Shown piece after piece: positions 25,139 to 33,615 of a stretch of DNA of 64,000 nucleotides. The position numbers were made by a program, and so were the translations under genes. This DNA is from Phytoactinopolyspora mesophila (GTDB lineage: Bacteria; Actinomycetota; Actinomycetes; Jiangellales; Jiangellaceae). The DNA is taken from the NCBI RefSeq assembly GCF_010122465.1, contig NZ_WLZY01000014.1, forward strand, positions 1 through 64,000, read 5' to 3'. The notes beneath the pieces were generated by a model. That model worked only from the letters and a program-made list of their open reading frames with translations, was not told the DNA's origin and ran no database searches. Positions within the stretch are counted from its first letter, which is position 1; each line of letters begins with the position of its first letter.

Positions 25139-25564
25139 ATGGCGACAACGAACGCGGCTCAGAAGCGAGCCCGTGCCAAAGCCGAATACAACGTGTTTCT
25201 GGCAGTGTGTCCGAGCCGTCAATTGCTCGACAGGCTCTCGGACAAGTGGGTCGTGCTGGTCCTCTGCGCACTCGGTGGCGACGGCGGCGGGAGCCCCGGC
25301 GTGCCGGCTTCGATGCGATACTCGGAGCTTTCGCGTCTGATCGCCGGTGTCAGCCAGAAGATGCTCACCCAGACGCTGCGCTCTTTAGAGCGCGATGGCT
25401 TGGTCACGCGTACCGTCACCCCGACCGTTCCGGTCACCGTCGATTACGCGCTCACTGCGCTCGGTCTCTCGCTTTACCAGACCACCCGGCAGCTCCGGAG
25501 CTGGGCACAAGACCACATGGAAGCCGTCCAGGCGCACCGTGATGAGTACGACGCCGACCACTGA
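25139..25564 (+). CDS. HxlR-family transcriptional regulator
   Basis: A 141-residue winged-helix regulator of the HxlR (MarR-like) family. The core reads LAVCPSRQLLDRLSDKWVVL, RYSELSRLIAGVSQKMLTQTL, RSLERDGLVTRTVTPTVPVT and VDYALTALGLSL. The cysteine in AVCPSR is the residue that senses electrophiles or redox stress in some relatives. The ATG at 25139 has GAAGGA eight bases upstream. It is divergent from the aldo-keto reductase, a common pairing for aldehyde or quinone detoxification. Copy 2 of the 88-bp repeat follows it. Confidence 0.85.
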   Translation: MATTNAAQKRARAKAEYNVFLAVCPSRQLLDRLSDKWVVLVLCALGGDGGGSPGVPASMRYSELSRLIAGVSQKMLTQTLRSLERDGLVTRTVTPTVPVTVDYALTALGLSLYQTTRQLRSWAQDHMEAVQAHRDEYDADH

Positions 25565-25640
25565 CGCAGCGGTCCATCCGGCAGTGCTGACGACTCGACT
25601 TTCGCCTCGCACCGCCAGCCACGTCCGCTCCGGTAGGCAG

Positions 25641-25737
25641 CCCTAGATGATCATGTTTGGTGGGTTTCCTCGTGCGTCAATAGGTCTGCAGTCATGGTGG
25701 GGCGCGGGTAAACCCACCAAACATGATCATCTAGGGC
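25641..25737. repeat. 88-bp palindromic intergenic element, copy 2
   Basis: The second copy of the element at 24004-24091 (core 25647-25734, 80 of 88 bases identical). Its arms here extend to 27 perfect bases (25641-25667 and 25711-25737) because CCCTAG flanks both sides. It lies between the HxlR gene and the GHL10 gene, so copies 1 and 2 flank the reductase and HxlR pair as direct repeats 1.64 kb apart. Confidence 0.82.
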
Positions 25738-25834
25738 TGGTAATTGTTTTTGTGGATGTCCAGTAGTGACACGGATGTGAGAATTCATTACGCTCCCCGG
25801 TTACCCGGACTGCCCCCACCGGAAGGACCTGGCC

Positions 25835-27415
25835 ATGAGCCGCCGTGCTGTCACCGCGTCCATCACCGCCCTCGTCGCATCGTCACTGGTGTTCACGTCG
25901 GCTTCGGCCGTAGCCGACCCGCCGCAGGAACAATGGCGGAGCTACTGGGTGGATTCGTTCCGCGACTCGATCTACACGCCTGAGAACGTCGACAAGCTGG
26001 TCGAAGACGCCCGGGCCATCAACGCCAATGTGCTGATCGTCCAGGTAGGCCGCTGGATGGACTGCTTCTGCAACCGATCGAGTTTCCCCCGCACGCACGT
26101 GCCCATCGACGCCGACTTCGACCCCCTGGACGATGTGATCGAGAAAGCACACGCGGCCGGAATCGAGGTGCACGCATGGGTCAACGCGACACCGGCGTGG
26201 AATCTGGCGACCCCGCCGGAGAACCCTGAACACATCTTCCACACCAACGGCCACGATGTCGACGGATGGGACAACTGGTTGAACGTGCGCGTCGACGGCG
26301 AACAGACGGTGGGTGCGAACCTGCGCAACATCGATCCGGCCAATCCGGCTGCCGTGGATTACGTCGTCGAAGGCATCGCGAGCATTGTGCGCGAGTACGA
26401 CGTCGACGGCATCAACCTGGACTACATCCGCTACCCGGACGGCAACACCGCCAACTACCAGAGCGATTGGGGTTACACCGCTGCCTCGATCGACCGGTTC
26501 CAGGCGGCCACCGGACGGGGCGATATCCCCGAGCCCACCGACGCCGAGTTCAGCGACTGGCGCCGTGAGCAAGTCACCGGGTTCACGCGGAAGATCTTCT
26601 TGACGATGTACGACGTCGACCCCCAAGCGGCGCTGTCCATCAACGGCATCACGTACTGGTTCGGGCCGCAGACCGAGGGCGGCTGGGAAGCCACCCGCGC
26701 GTACTCCGAGGTCATGCAGGACTGGAAGGCGTGGCTCGAGGAAGGAATCATCGACGTCAACGTCGCCATGAACTACAAGGCGGAGACTGACGAGGGCGAC
26801 CGCATCCAGATGTACGACGAGTGGAACGAGGTGCTCAAGGACTGGCAGGCCGACCGATTCTCGGTCGTTGGCCCGGCGCTCTATCTCAACACGGTGGAGG
26901 ACAGCCTGCGCCAGGCGCGACGGGCGCTCGAACCGTCCGCCGACGGCAACACGGTCGTCGGCTGGAGCGGCTACTCTTACGCGACCCCGAGCAACGCCAG
27001 CGGCAGCCCCGAACAGGCGGATGCCGAGCGGGAACGGTTGGCGCACGGGCTGACCGCCGAGGACCCGTCCGGAGCGGAGCCCCTCTTCGCCCAACCCGCG
27101 GCTGTGCCGGAGATGACCTGGAAAACCGAGCCTGAGCACGGCCACATCGCCGGCGAGCTGATCACGCGGGACGGCGCCGCTCTCGACCAGGTCAGTGTGT
27201 CGGCTACCAACTTGCGGACCGGCGCGAAGGCCGCCGGACGGGTCAGTGACGGGTCTGGATGGTTCGGGTTCGTCAACTTGGAGCCCGGTCGCTGGCTGGT
27301 CTCGATCGAGCTTCCGCGCGGCGTCGTGGGCCAACCGGTGGATGTGGTCGAGGTTGCCGCTGGAGAGATCGTGACGGCTGATTTCGCGCCGCTGGTGCGG
27401 CCGGGCCGCCCCTAG
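25835..27415 (+). CDS. secreted glycoside hydrolase-like protein (GHL10/DUF187)
   Basis: A 526-residue extracellular protein. A signal peptide (residues 1 to about 28, ending ASAVADPP) is followed by a TIM-barrel GHL10 domain (about 33-400). It has WRSYWVDSFRDSIYTPENV, VHAWVNATPAWN, DGINLDYIRYPDG with the acidic catalytic region, and VNVAMNYKAETDEG. After it comes a C-terminal beta-sandwich like the carboxypeptidase regulatory domain (about 430-515: GHIAGELITRDGAALDQVSV). GHL10 proteins are thought to act on peptidoglycan or other polysaccharides. The substrate here is unknown. It ends at a strong hairpin. Confidence 0.8.
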   Translation: MSRRAVTASITALVASSLVFTSASAVADPPQEQWRSYWVDSFRDSIYTPENVDKLVEDARAINANVLIVQVGRWMDCFCNRSSFPRTHVPIDADFDPLDDVIEKAHAAGIEVHAWVNATPAWNLATPPENPEHIFHTNGHDVDGWDNWLNVRVDGEQTVGANLRNIDPANPAAVDYVVEGIASIVREYDVDGINLDYIRYPDGNTANYQSDWGYTAASIDRFQAATGRGDIPEPTDAEFSDWRREQVTGFTRKIFLTMYDVDPQAALSINGITYWFGPQTEGGWEATRAYSEVMQDWKAWLEEGIIDVNVAMNYKAETDEGDRIQMYDEWNEVLKDWQADRFSVVGPALYLNTVEDSLRQARRALEPSADGNTVVGWSGYSYATPSNASGSPEQADAERERLAHGLTAEDPSGAEPLFAQPAAVPEMTWKTEPEHGHIAGELITRDGAALDQVSVSATNLRTGAKAAGRVSDGSGWFGFVNLEPGRWLVSIELPRGVVGQPVDVVEVAAGEIVTADFAPLVRPGRP

Positions 27416-27436
27416 ACGCCACCTTCGGGTGGCGTC
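27415..27436 (+). terminator. hairpin at the end of the GHL10 gene
   Basis: GACGCCACC and GGTGGCGTC pair perfectly across a TTCG tetraloop, starting at the last base of the TAG stop codon. There is no U-run after it, which is common for actinobacterial terminators. It should stop or stabilise the mRNA end. Confidence 0.65.
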
Positions 27437-27441
27437 GTCCA

Positions 27442-27608
27442 TAGTGCTCCGTAATGCCGGTCTCTTTCCGTCTGTGGCGCGCCCAGGCGGCGCTGCGCTG
27501 CGTTGTCATCGGCCCAGGTAGAACCCCACTACCTGGGCCTCCTCCGCCTTGCGCAGCATCCCACCTGGACATCACAGCCTGTGAAGGAACCGGTATTACG
27601 GAGCACTA
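27442..27608. repeat. nested 167-bp palindromic element between convergent genes
   Basis: The outer arms TAGTGCTCCGTAATGCCGG (27442-27460) and their inverse (27590-27608) match at 18 of 19 positions. Near the centre GGCCCAGGTAG and CTACCTGGGCC form a perfect 11-bp hairpin with a 7-base loop. The right arm covers the stop codon of the PPOX gene. No gene is seen inside. Confidence 0.72.
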
Positions 27609-28073
27609 GCGGTCGAATGTCTGAACCGGCTGGCCGGGACGCCACAGCTGGATGAGCATGCCGGTGCGGCTGTCGTTCAACCCGGCCAGTACGACGTCGT
27701 CGATGTCCATGAGGAACAGGTGGAAGGGGCCAGGTGCCTCGATCGGGCGGTCTAGATAGTGATCGATCCGATCAGCGGGGACCTCGGTCGCGCGACCGGA
27801 TATCTTGGCATCGCCGCCGTCCATCGAGCCGTCTCCGGGGTTGGAGTGGATGGCATAGCGCGGATCGCGCTGCAGGTCGCGTGCCTTGACCGCGTTGAGC
27901 ATGGAACCGATGGTCAGGTGCTCGCCATGGAAATCCACCTCGGTGCCGCTGACCCGGGGCGCGCCGTTGCCGCGCAGGGTGGCGAGGACATGGTGTTTGG
28001 TGAACTGGAGCCTGGCGCGAACCGCCCGCGCCAGCTCTGGTGCTTCGTCGGAGAACTGTTTCCACGTTGCCAT
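27606..28073 (-). CDS. pyridoxamine 5'-phosphate oxidase-family protein (PPOX)
   Basis: A 155-residue split-barrel flavin or F420-binding protein. The fold is recognised from TKHHVLATLRGNGAPRVSGTEV, the central LTIGSMLNAVKARDLQRDPRYAIHS region and GDAKISGRATEV. These proteins use FMN or F420 to reduce or oxidise small molecules, and the substrate here is not known. The start at 28073 (MATWKQF) matches the family. It is divergent from a WYL regulator with a perfect inverted repeat between them, so its expression is probably repressed or activated by that regulator. Confidence 0.8.
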   Translation of the reverse strand: MATWKQFSDEAPELARAVRARLQFTKHHVLATLRGNGAPRVSGTEVDFHGEHLTIGSMLNAVKARDLQRDPRYAIHSNPGDGSMDGGDAKISGRATEVPADRIDHYLDRPIEAPGPFHLFLMDIDDVVLAGLNDSRTGMLIQLWRPGQPVQTFDR

Positions 28074-28096
28074 GGAGCCAGTATCGGCCGCTATTC

Positions 28097-28113
28097 CTGA
28101 CATCCGATGTCAG
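28097..28113. promoter_or_regulatory. candidate operator between PPOX and WYL genes
   Basis: CTGACAT and ATGTCAG form a perfect 7-bp inverted repeat with a CCG spacer, placed 24 bases upstream of the PPOX start and 22 bases upstream of the regulator start. It is the most symmetric site in this 62-bp gap. Confidence 0.6.
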
Positions 28114-28135
28114 CATGATGGCGTAGTTTCGCCAC

Positions 28136-29101
28136 ATGCGAGCGAGCCGGTTGATGAGCCTGATGTTCATGCTTCAGCAGCGGCGCGCAGCGACGGCCGC
28201 CGCCTTGGCCGATGAACTCGGCGTGTCGATCCGCACCATTTACCGCGACGTCGGAGCACTTCAGGCTGCCGGAGTGCCGTTGTGGACCGAATCCGGCCCG
28301 GGCGGTGGGATCCATCTGGTCGAGGGCTGGCGGACCCGGCTGGATGGTCTCACCGGAGACGAGGCGGCAGCGCTCTTCCTGGCCGGGGCGCCGTCGGCGG
28401 TCGCTGACCTGGGGCTGGGGGCAGTGCTGACCGCCGCGGAGACGAAGGTGGTCGCCACCCTTCCGCCCGAGCTGAGAGGGCGGGCCGGGCGGCTGCGCGA
28501 ACGCTTCCACCTAGATGCCCCGGGCTGGTTCAACCGGGAGGAGCCGCCGGCGGCTTTAGCGGCGATTGCCGAAGCAGTCTGGGCCGGCCGGCGTCTGGAT
28601 ATCGCCTACGATCGATCAGGCCGTACGGTGCGGCGCCGGCTGGATCCGTTGGGGCTGGTGCTCAAAGCCGGTACCTGGTATCTGGTCGCGGCTCATCGTG
28701 CACAGGTCAGGACCTACCGGATCGGTCGGGTGACCGAGGTCTCGAAGCGCGACGAGCGCTTCACCCGGCCGGAAGGCTTCGACCTCGCGGCCTGGTGGGC
28801 ACGGTCGGCGGCCGAGTTTGATCGATCCCTTCTGCGATACACCTGCCGCGTGCGCCTCGCTCCGTGGGCCTACCGGCATCTTCGGCATTATGTCAGCCCT
28901 GCGTCCGCTGAAGCCGCCGTTCAATCGGCGAAGGGGCCCGATGCGGGCGGCTGGTACGAGGTGACGTTGCCCACTGAGGGCGAGGACGTCGCGGCCCGGC
29001 AGCTCACCGGCCTGGCCCCCGACGTCGAGGTACTTGATCCGCCGTCGCTGCGGGAAGCACTGCGGCGGATCGGTGCCGCCTTGGCAGAGGCGAACGCATG
29101 A
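28136..29101 (+). CDS. WYL-domain transcriptional regulator
   Basis: A 321-residue YafY-type regulator. The N-terminal HTH (about residues 3-55: LMSLMFMLQQRRAATAAALA, then VSIRTIYRDVGALQAAGVPL) is followed by a WYL domain (about 135-215, with AGTWYLVAAHRAQVRTYRIGRV) and a C-terminal extension. It is divergently paired with the PPOX gene and shares the palindrome at 28097-28113. The ligand is unknown. It is only loosely related to the WYL regulator at 18592-19578. Confidence 0.85.
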   Translation: MRASRLMSLMFMLQQRRAATAAALADELGVSIRTIYRDVGALQAAGVPLWTESGPGGGIHLVEGWRTRLDGLTGDEAAALFLAGAPSAVADLGLGAVLTAAETKVVATLPPELRGRAGRLRERFHLDAPGWFNREEPPAALAAIAEAVWAGRRLDIAYDRSGRTVRRRLDPLGLVLKAGTWYLVAAHRAQVRTYRIGRVTEVSKRDERFTRPEGFDLAAWWARSAAEFDRSLLRYTCRVRLAPWAYRHLRHYVSPASAEAAVQSAKGPDAGGWYEVTLPTEGEDVAARQLTGLAPDVEVLDPPSLREALRRIGAALAEANA

Positions 29102-29183
29102 TGACCTCGCCGGGATGGCGTTGATCCCGGGAGGCTAACGTCGGGTGCGAAGTCCCATGAGTGAACGAAAGGGCAGCACACCA

Positions 29184-29561
29184 ATGGCCGAATACATCGT
29201 CAGCGAAGACCTTCCGAAGCCGGGCGGGCCGTACAGTCATGTCGCCCTCGCGGGAAACATGGTGTGGACGGCCGGATTCGGTCCTGCCGATCCGGAGACC
29301 GGTGCCGTACCCGACGGCATAGAGGCACAGACCGATGCGACGATCGACAATGTCGAACGTGCCCTACGCGCGGCTGGTCTGGAATTGTCCGACGTGGTCA
29401 AGGTCACCGCCCACTTGCAACACCTGCACGAGCACTTCGCCGCCTATAACCGGGTGTACGAGAAGAGGTTCACCGGCTCCCGTCCGGTTCGTACCACCGT
29501 CGGCTCGGACCTGATGAACATCCTGGTTGAGATCGATGTGGTGGCCGTCAAGCCCGGGTAG
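29184..29561 (+). CDS. RidA-family protein
   Basis: A 125-residue member of the RidA/YjgF family, which hydrolyses reactive enamines and imines to ketones. Conserved parts are GGPYSHVALAGNMVWTAGFG, the helix TIDNVERALRAAGLELSDVVK, and the C-terminal GSRPVRTTVGSDLMNILVEID. The usual active-site arginine is present in RPVRTTV. The ATG at 29184 has AAAGGG nine bases upstream. Its role beside a transketolase gene is unclear. It may remove imine by-products of a nearby pyridoxal enzyme. Confidence 0.82.
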   Translation: MAEYIVSEDLPKPGGPYSHVALAGNMVWTAGFGPADPETGAVPDGIEAQTDATIDNVERALRAAGLELSDVVKVTAHLQHLHEHFAAYNRVYEKRFTGSRPVRTTVGSDLMNILVEIDVVAVKPG

Positions 29562-29685
29562 AGCGTCGCCCGCATACGCATCGCACGACATCACGAGCCC
29601 AAATATGACAGAGCGTTCGACCGATTGCAGAGATATGAATGGCGAAACCGAAATCTCGGTGTTGGGAGTGTGCCAACCTGGGTAG

Positions 29686-31557
29686 GTGAATGATGTGGCT
29701 ACAGGAAATCCGAGCAAACTGGCGGGACTGGCCCGGCAGCTGCGCGTGGACTCCGTGCGTTGCGCGGAGGTAGCCGGCTCCGGCCACCCGACCTCTTCGT
29801 TGTCCGCTGCGGACCTGATGGCGGTGCTGCTCGCCAAGTACCTCCGCTGGGACGTGTCGGACATGACCAACCCGCAGAATGATCACCTGATCTTCTCCAA
29901 AGGCCACGCATCGCCGTTGCTCTACGCTTTGAACAAGGCAGCTGGCATTGTGAGCGACGACGAGCTGGTCACGTACCGGGCTCTCGGCAGCCGCCTCGAA
30001 GGGCATCCGACGCCGAGTCTGCCGACGGTGGACGTCGCTACCGGATCGCTCGGGCAAGGCCTGCCGATCGGTGTCGGGCTGGCGTTGAGCGGCAAGCTTC
30101 TCGACCGGCTGCCTTATCGGACCTGGGTCTTGTGCGGCGACAGCGAGCTGGCCGAAGGTTCCATGTGGGAGGCTTTCGAGCACGCTGCAGGTGAAGGCCT
30201 GGACAAGCTGACCGCGATCGTCGACGTGAACCGGCTCGGGCAGCGGGGACCCACCCGATACGGCTGGGATACCGGCGCCTACGCCAGGCGCATCGCCGCG
30301 CACGGTTGGCACACAGTGGAGATCGACGGCCATGATCTGTCGCAGATCGACCAGGCCTACGCTGAAGCGCTGGCGGTGGGTCGGCCCACTGCGGTCCTTG
30401 CTCGCACCACCAAAGGTGCCGGTGTGGCCGAAGTGGCTGATCAAGAAGGCAGACACGGAAAGCCGTTGCCCAACGGCCGGGAAGCCATTGCGGAGCTCGG
30501 TGGGATCAGCGACATCTGGATCGACGTGCCCGAGCCTGAGTACCTCGCGCCGCCTCACCAGTTCCGTGCGCCCGCTGACTACGAGCCTCAGCCGTACGAA
30601 GTGGGTGAGGAAGTCGCCACTCGCACGGCATTCGGGCAGGCGCTGAGCGCACTCGGCCATGCGCGCCCCGATGTGCTCGGGCTCGACGCCGAAGTAGCTG
30701 ACTCGACCCGGATGGAGTATTTCGCCAAGGAACACCCAGATCGATTCTTCCAGTTCTTCATCGCCGAGCAGCAGATGGTGGCGGCGGCTGTCGGGATGCA
30801 ATCCCGCGGCTGGGTGCCATATGTGGCGACCTTCGCCGCATTCATGACCCGTGCCTACGATTTCATTCGGATGGCAGCGATCGGGAACGCGAACATGTGC
30901 CTGATCGGCTCCCACGCCGGTGTCGAGATCGGCGCGGACGGCCCGTCGCAGATGGGCCTGGAGGACATCGCCCTGATGCGTGCTGTGCATTCGAGCACGG
31001 TGTTGCATCCGTGTGACGCGAACCAGACGGCTGCGCTGGTGGGCGCCATGGCCGAGCAACGCGGCATCAGCTACTTACGCACCTGCCGGGGCGATTGTCC
31101 GGTCATCTACCACTACGATGAGGAGTTCTACGTCGGGGGAAGCCAGGTTCTACGGTCCTCACCCGACGACGCTCTCACCATCGTGGCCGCGGGCATCACT
31201 GTCCACGAGGCACTCGGAGCCGCGGACATCCTGGCAGAAGAGGGCGTAGCCGTACGGGTGATCGACCTGTACTCGATCAAACCTGTGGACGTCTTCACAC
31301 TCCGCCAGGCCGCGCAGGAGACCGGGTGCCTGCTGACAGTGGAGGACCACCGGCCGGAAGGTGGTTTGGGTGACGCCGTTTGCGGCGCGTTCATGACCGG
31401 AGGCCCACCTCCGGTCATGATCAAGCTGGCTGTCCACGACATGCCGGGATCGGCGACGCCCGCCGAGCAGTTGCGAACGTGCGGTATCGACCGCGTGGGC
31501 ATCGCGGCGGCGGCTCGCGCCTACCTGGCCGAACTCGACGCCACCGGCGAGCTGTGA
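29686..31557 (+). CDS. transketolase (short, single-chain form)
   Basis: A 623-residue thiamine-diphosphate enzyme moving two-carbon units between sugar phosphates. The N-terminal half has GSGHPTSSLSAADLMAVLLA and the TPP motif GDSELAEGSMWEAFEHA...IVDVNRLGQ. The central domain has FIAEQQMVAAAVGMQSRG with the catalytic glutamate and GSHAGVEIGADGPSQMGLED. A C-terminal domain follows. It is about 40 residues shorter than the usual bacterial TktA and closer to the short form found in animals and some bacteria. The GTG start at 29686 is likely. It may serve a side pathway. Confidence 0.85.
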   Translation: MNDVATGNPSKLAGLARQLRVDSVRCAEVAGSGHPTSSLSAADLMAVLLAKYLRWDVSDMTNPQNDHLIFSKGHASPLLYALNKAAGIVSDDELVTYRALGSRLEGHPTPSLPTVDVATGSLGQGLPIGVGLALSGKLLDRLPYRTWVLCGDSELAEGSMWEAFEHAAGEGLDKLTAIVDVNRLGQRGPTRYGWDTGAYARRIAAHGWHTVEIDGHDLSQIDQAYAEALAVGRPTAVLARTTKGAGVAEVADQEGRHGKPLPNGREAIAELGGISDIWIDVPEPEYLAPPHQFRAPADYEPQPYEVGEEVATRTAFGQALSALGHARPDVLGLDAEVADSTRMEYFAKEHPDRFFQFFIAEQQMVAAAVGMQSRGWVPYVATFAAFMTRAYDFIRMAAIGNANMCLIGSHAGVEIGADGPSQMGLEDIALMRAVHSSTVLHPCDANQTAALVGAMAEQRGISYLRTCRGDCPVIYHYDEEFYVGGSQVLRSSPDDALTIVAAGITVHEALGAADILAEEGVAVRVIDLYSIKPVDVFTLRQAAQETGCLLTVEDHRPEGGLGDAVCGAFMTGGPPPVMIKLAVHDMPGSATPAEQLRTCGIDRVGIAAAARAYLAELDATGEL

Positions 31558-31578
31558 CCTCGGGTTCGGCGCGCATGT

Positions 31579-33603
31579 TCACACATGGTCCCGGGGTATC
31601 ACCCGGCTCCAGTTGCGGGCGAACACGCGGTGCTCGCCCTCATAAGCGTCGAGTTCGGCGTGCAGGTGAAAGTCGGTCGGCGAAGAAGTCAGCGTGGTTC
31701 GGGTCACAGTACGGGCCGACCAGTCGCCACGCGCAAACGTCATCGACCACACCGTTTCGCCGCGAGTGGACTCGAGATCATTGCCGGTCCAGCTGTAGAG
31801 CTCGTCTGTGCGCCGTTTGACGATGAGATCGATGTCGTCGAACCGGACGGTGCCGAGATCTTTGACGACTTCGAGAGCTGAGCGGTAGTCGATCAGATCG
31901 CGTGAGACCTGCCACTTGTGCTCTCCCGGCTCCAGCGTCGTGGTGGGGATCGGTGGCGTCCCCTCGGCCTCCTCGAAGGGGCGAAGGTCAGTATCGGCGG
32001 GGTGATGAGCCGGCCGGGTCGGCAGTACCACGCTGCTGTCGGCTGGATAGACGGTGAGCTGCGTGGGCGCCGGCGGCGGCCACGCGAGGGGCCAGTACGA
32101 GGTGGAGACAGACAACCGTAGCCGGTGACCGGGCGGGAACGCGTGCGCCAGGCCGTTCAGCTTCACGGATGCGTGATAGCGCACGCCTGGAGCCAGCGGG
32201 CGGGGCTCGTCGTCGCCGGAGAGATGCGCCAGATTGAGCAGGCCGAAGCTCACCCGGGTCGCACGGCCATCCGGGTCTACGTCGGACATGCGGACAGCCA
32301 CCATCGCGAGCGGCTCATCGACGCTGAAGGCCAAATTGAGCACCGGAGCCCCCAGGACCTCCCAGCGCTCTTCCAGGATCTGGCTGTCGAAGACGACCGA
32401 GCCGCCATCCTCCTCGCGCTGGTCGTACGGCAGGTCCGGCGGGGCGTTGTAGGAACACCACTTGCCGGCGAACTTGCCGACCGAGAGTGGTGACTGAATG
32501 GTCAGTGGTTCGGCGCGTGTTTCCTGGCCCGATTCGGCGATGGAGTAGTAGCCGAGGGCCCGTTCGATCCGGTCGATGTATGGCGACGGCCAGTTCTGTT
32601 CCGCGACCCACCGGCCCGGGCGTTCGGTGTATGCCGTTGACGGCGGCACACTGTCCTGCATCCAGATGCGCAGCATGGGCTCATCCATCACGTCGTTGTC
32701 AGCGCCTTTGAGCCAGTGATCCCACCACCGGACCATCTCCTGGAGAAAACCGATGGCCGGTCCGGGCTGACCGAGGTGGGGGTACTTGTGTGACCACGGG
32801 CCGATCAGTCCTTTGCGCGGGGCGTCGAGCCGTTCCAGCAGCCGGAAGACGGCATTGGAATAGCCGTCGGCCCAGCCGCTGACCGCGAAGACGGGACACT
32901 CGACTGCGCTGTAGTCCTCACAGACCGAGGCATGTCGCCAGAAATCATCGCGGCGTTGATGGCGTAGCCAGTCCTCCAGCCAGAGTCCGCTGCCCTCGAG
33001 TCGTTCGAACCACATCTTGCGCCATCGTTCGCCGACGACGGCCGGGTCCGGTGGGCAGGATGTATAGGCGAACATCGTCGATGCCCATGAGAGGTTGTCA
33101 CTGAGCAGGCATCCGCCCATGTAGTGCACGTCGTCGGAGTACCGGTCGTCGCTGGAGCACATCGTGACGATCGCATCGAGGCCCGGCGGGCGGCGGGCGG
33201 CCACCTGGAGGGCGTTGAAGCCGCCCCACGAGATCCCCATCATCCCCATCCGGCCGTTGCACCACGGTTGTGCCGCGAGCCAGGCCAAGATATCTCCGGC
33301 GTCGCGTAGTTCACTTTCGAGATACTCGCCGGTCAGAACCCCTTCGGAATTGCCGCTTCCGCGTAGGTCTACTCGCAGGCATGCATAGCCGTGCCCGGCG
33401 AGATACGGGTGAACGGTGGAGTCGCGCAGCGCGGTCAGATCATGCTGGCGATAGGGGATGAACTCCAGAATGGCGGGCACCGGCTCCTCGTCGGATGAGA
33501 CCGGCCGCCAGCATCTGGCCGCCAACTCGATTCCATCTGACACGGGAATTCGGAGGCCAGTTTCTTCGTGTGTCTCGTACGGTAGCGACGTGACGTTTCG
33601 CAA
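31579..33603 (-). CDS. CocE/NonD-family hydrolase
   Basis: A 674-residue alpha/beta hydrolase of the CocE/NonD (X-Pro dipeptidyl-peptidase-like) family. The N-terminal domain (about 20-350) includes VPAILEFIPYRQHD, YACLRVDLRGSGNSEG and the nucleophile motif GISWGGFN (S125). The C-terminal jelly-roll domain (about 370-620) has YDQREEDGGSVVFDSQIL and RVSFGLLNLAHL. Members cleave esters and peptides. A TTG start 12 bases after the stop of the ATP-grasp gene places it in the same operon, so the two may act on the same molecule. Confidence 0.85.
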   Translation of the reverse strand: MRNVTSLPYETHEETGLRIPVSDGIELAARCWRPVSSDEEPVPAILEFIPYRQHDLTALRDSTVHPYLAGHGYACLRVDLRGSGNSEGVLTGEYLESELRDAGDILAWLAAQPWCNGRMGMMGISWGGFNALQVAARRPPGLDAIVTMCSSDDRYSDDVHYMGGCLLSDNLSWASTMFAYTSCPPDPAVVGERWRKMWFERLEGSGLWLEDWLRHQRRDDFWRHASVCEDYSAVECPVFAVSGWADGYSNAVFRLLERLDAPRKGLIGPWSHKYPHLGQPGPAIGFLQEMVRWWDHWLKGADNDVMDEPMLRIWMQDSVPPSTAYTERPGRWVAEQNWPSPYIDRIERALGYYSIAESGQETRAEPLTIQSPLSVGKFAGKWCSYNAPPDLPYDQREEDGGSVVFDSQILEERWEVLGAPVLNLAFSVDEPLAMVAVRMSDVDPDGRATRVSFGLLNLAHLSGDDEPRPLAPGVRYHASVKLNGLAHAFPPGHRLRLSVSTSYWPLAWPPPAPTQLTVYPADSSVVLPTRPAHHPADTDLRPFEEAEGTPPIPTTTLEPGEHKWQVSRDLIDYRSALEVVKDLGTVRFDDIDLIVKRRTDELYSWTGNDLESTRGETVWSMTFARGDWSARTVTRTTLTSSPTDFHLHAELDAYEGEHRVFARNWSRVIPRDHV

Positions 33604-33615
33604 ATGTCCTTCCCA

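Noticed and set aside
25883-27442. 519-codon minus-strand frame inside the GHL10 gene
   Set aside because: It is antisense to a clear secreted hydrolase and has a repetitive Val/Asp/Arg composition typical of shadow frames.
29548-31059. 503-codon minus-strand frame inside the transketolase gene
   Set aside because: Antisense shadow of a clear enzyme.
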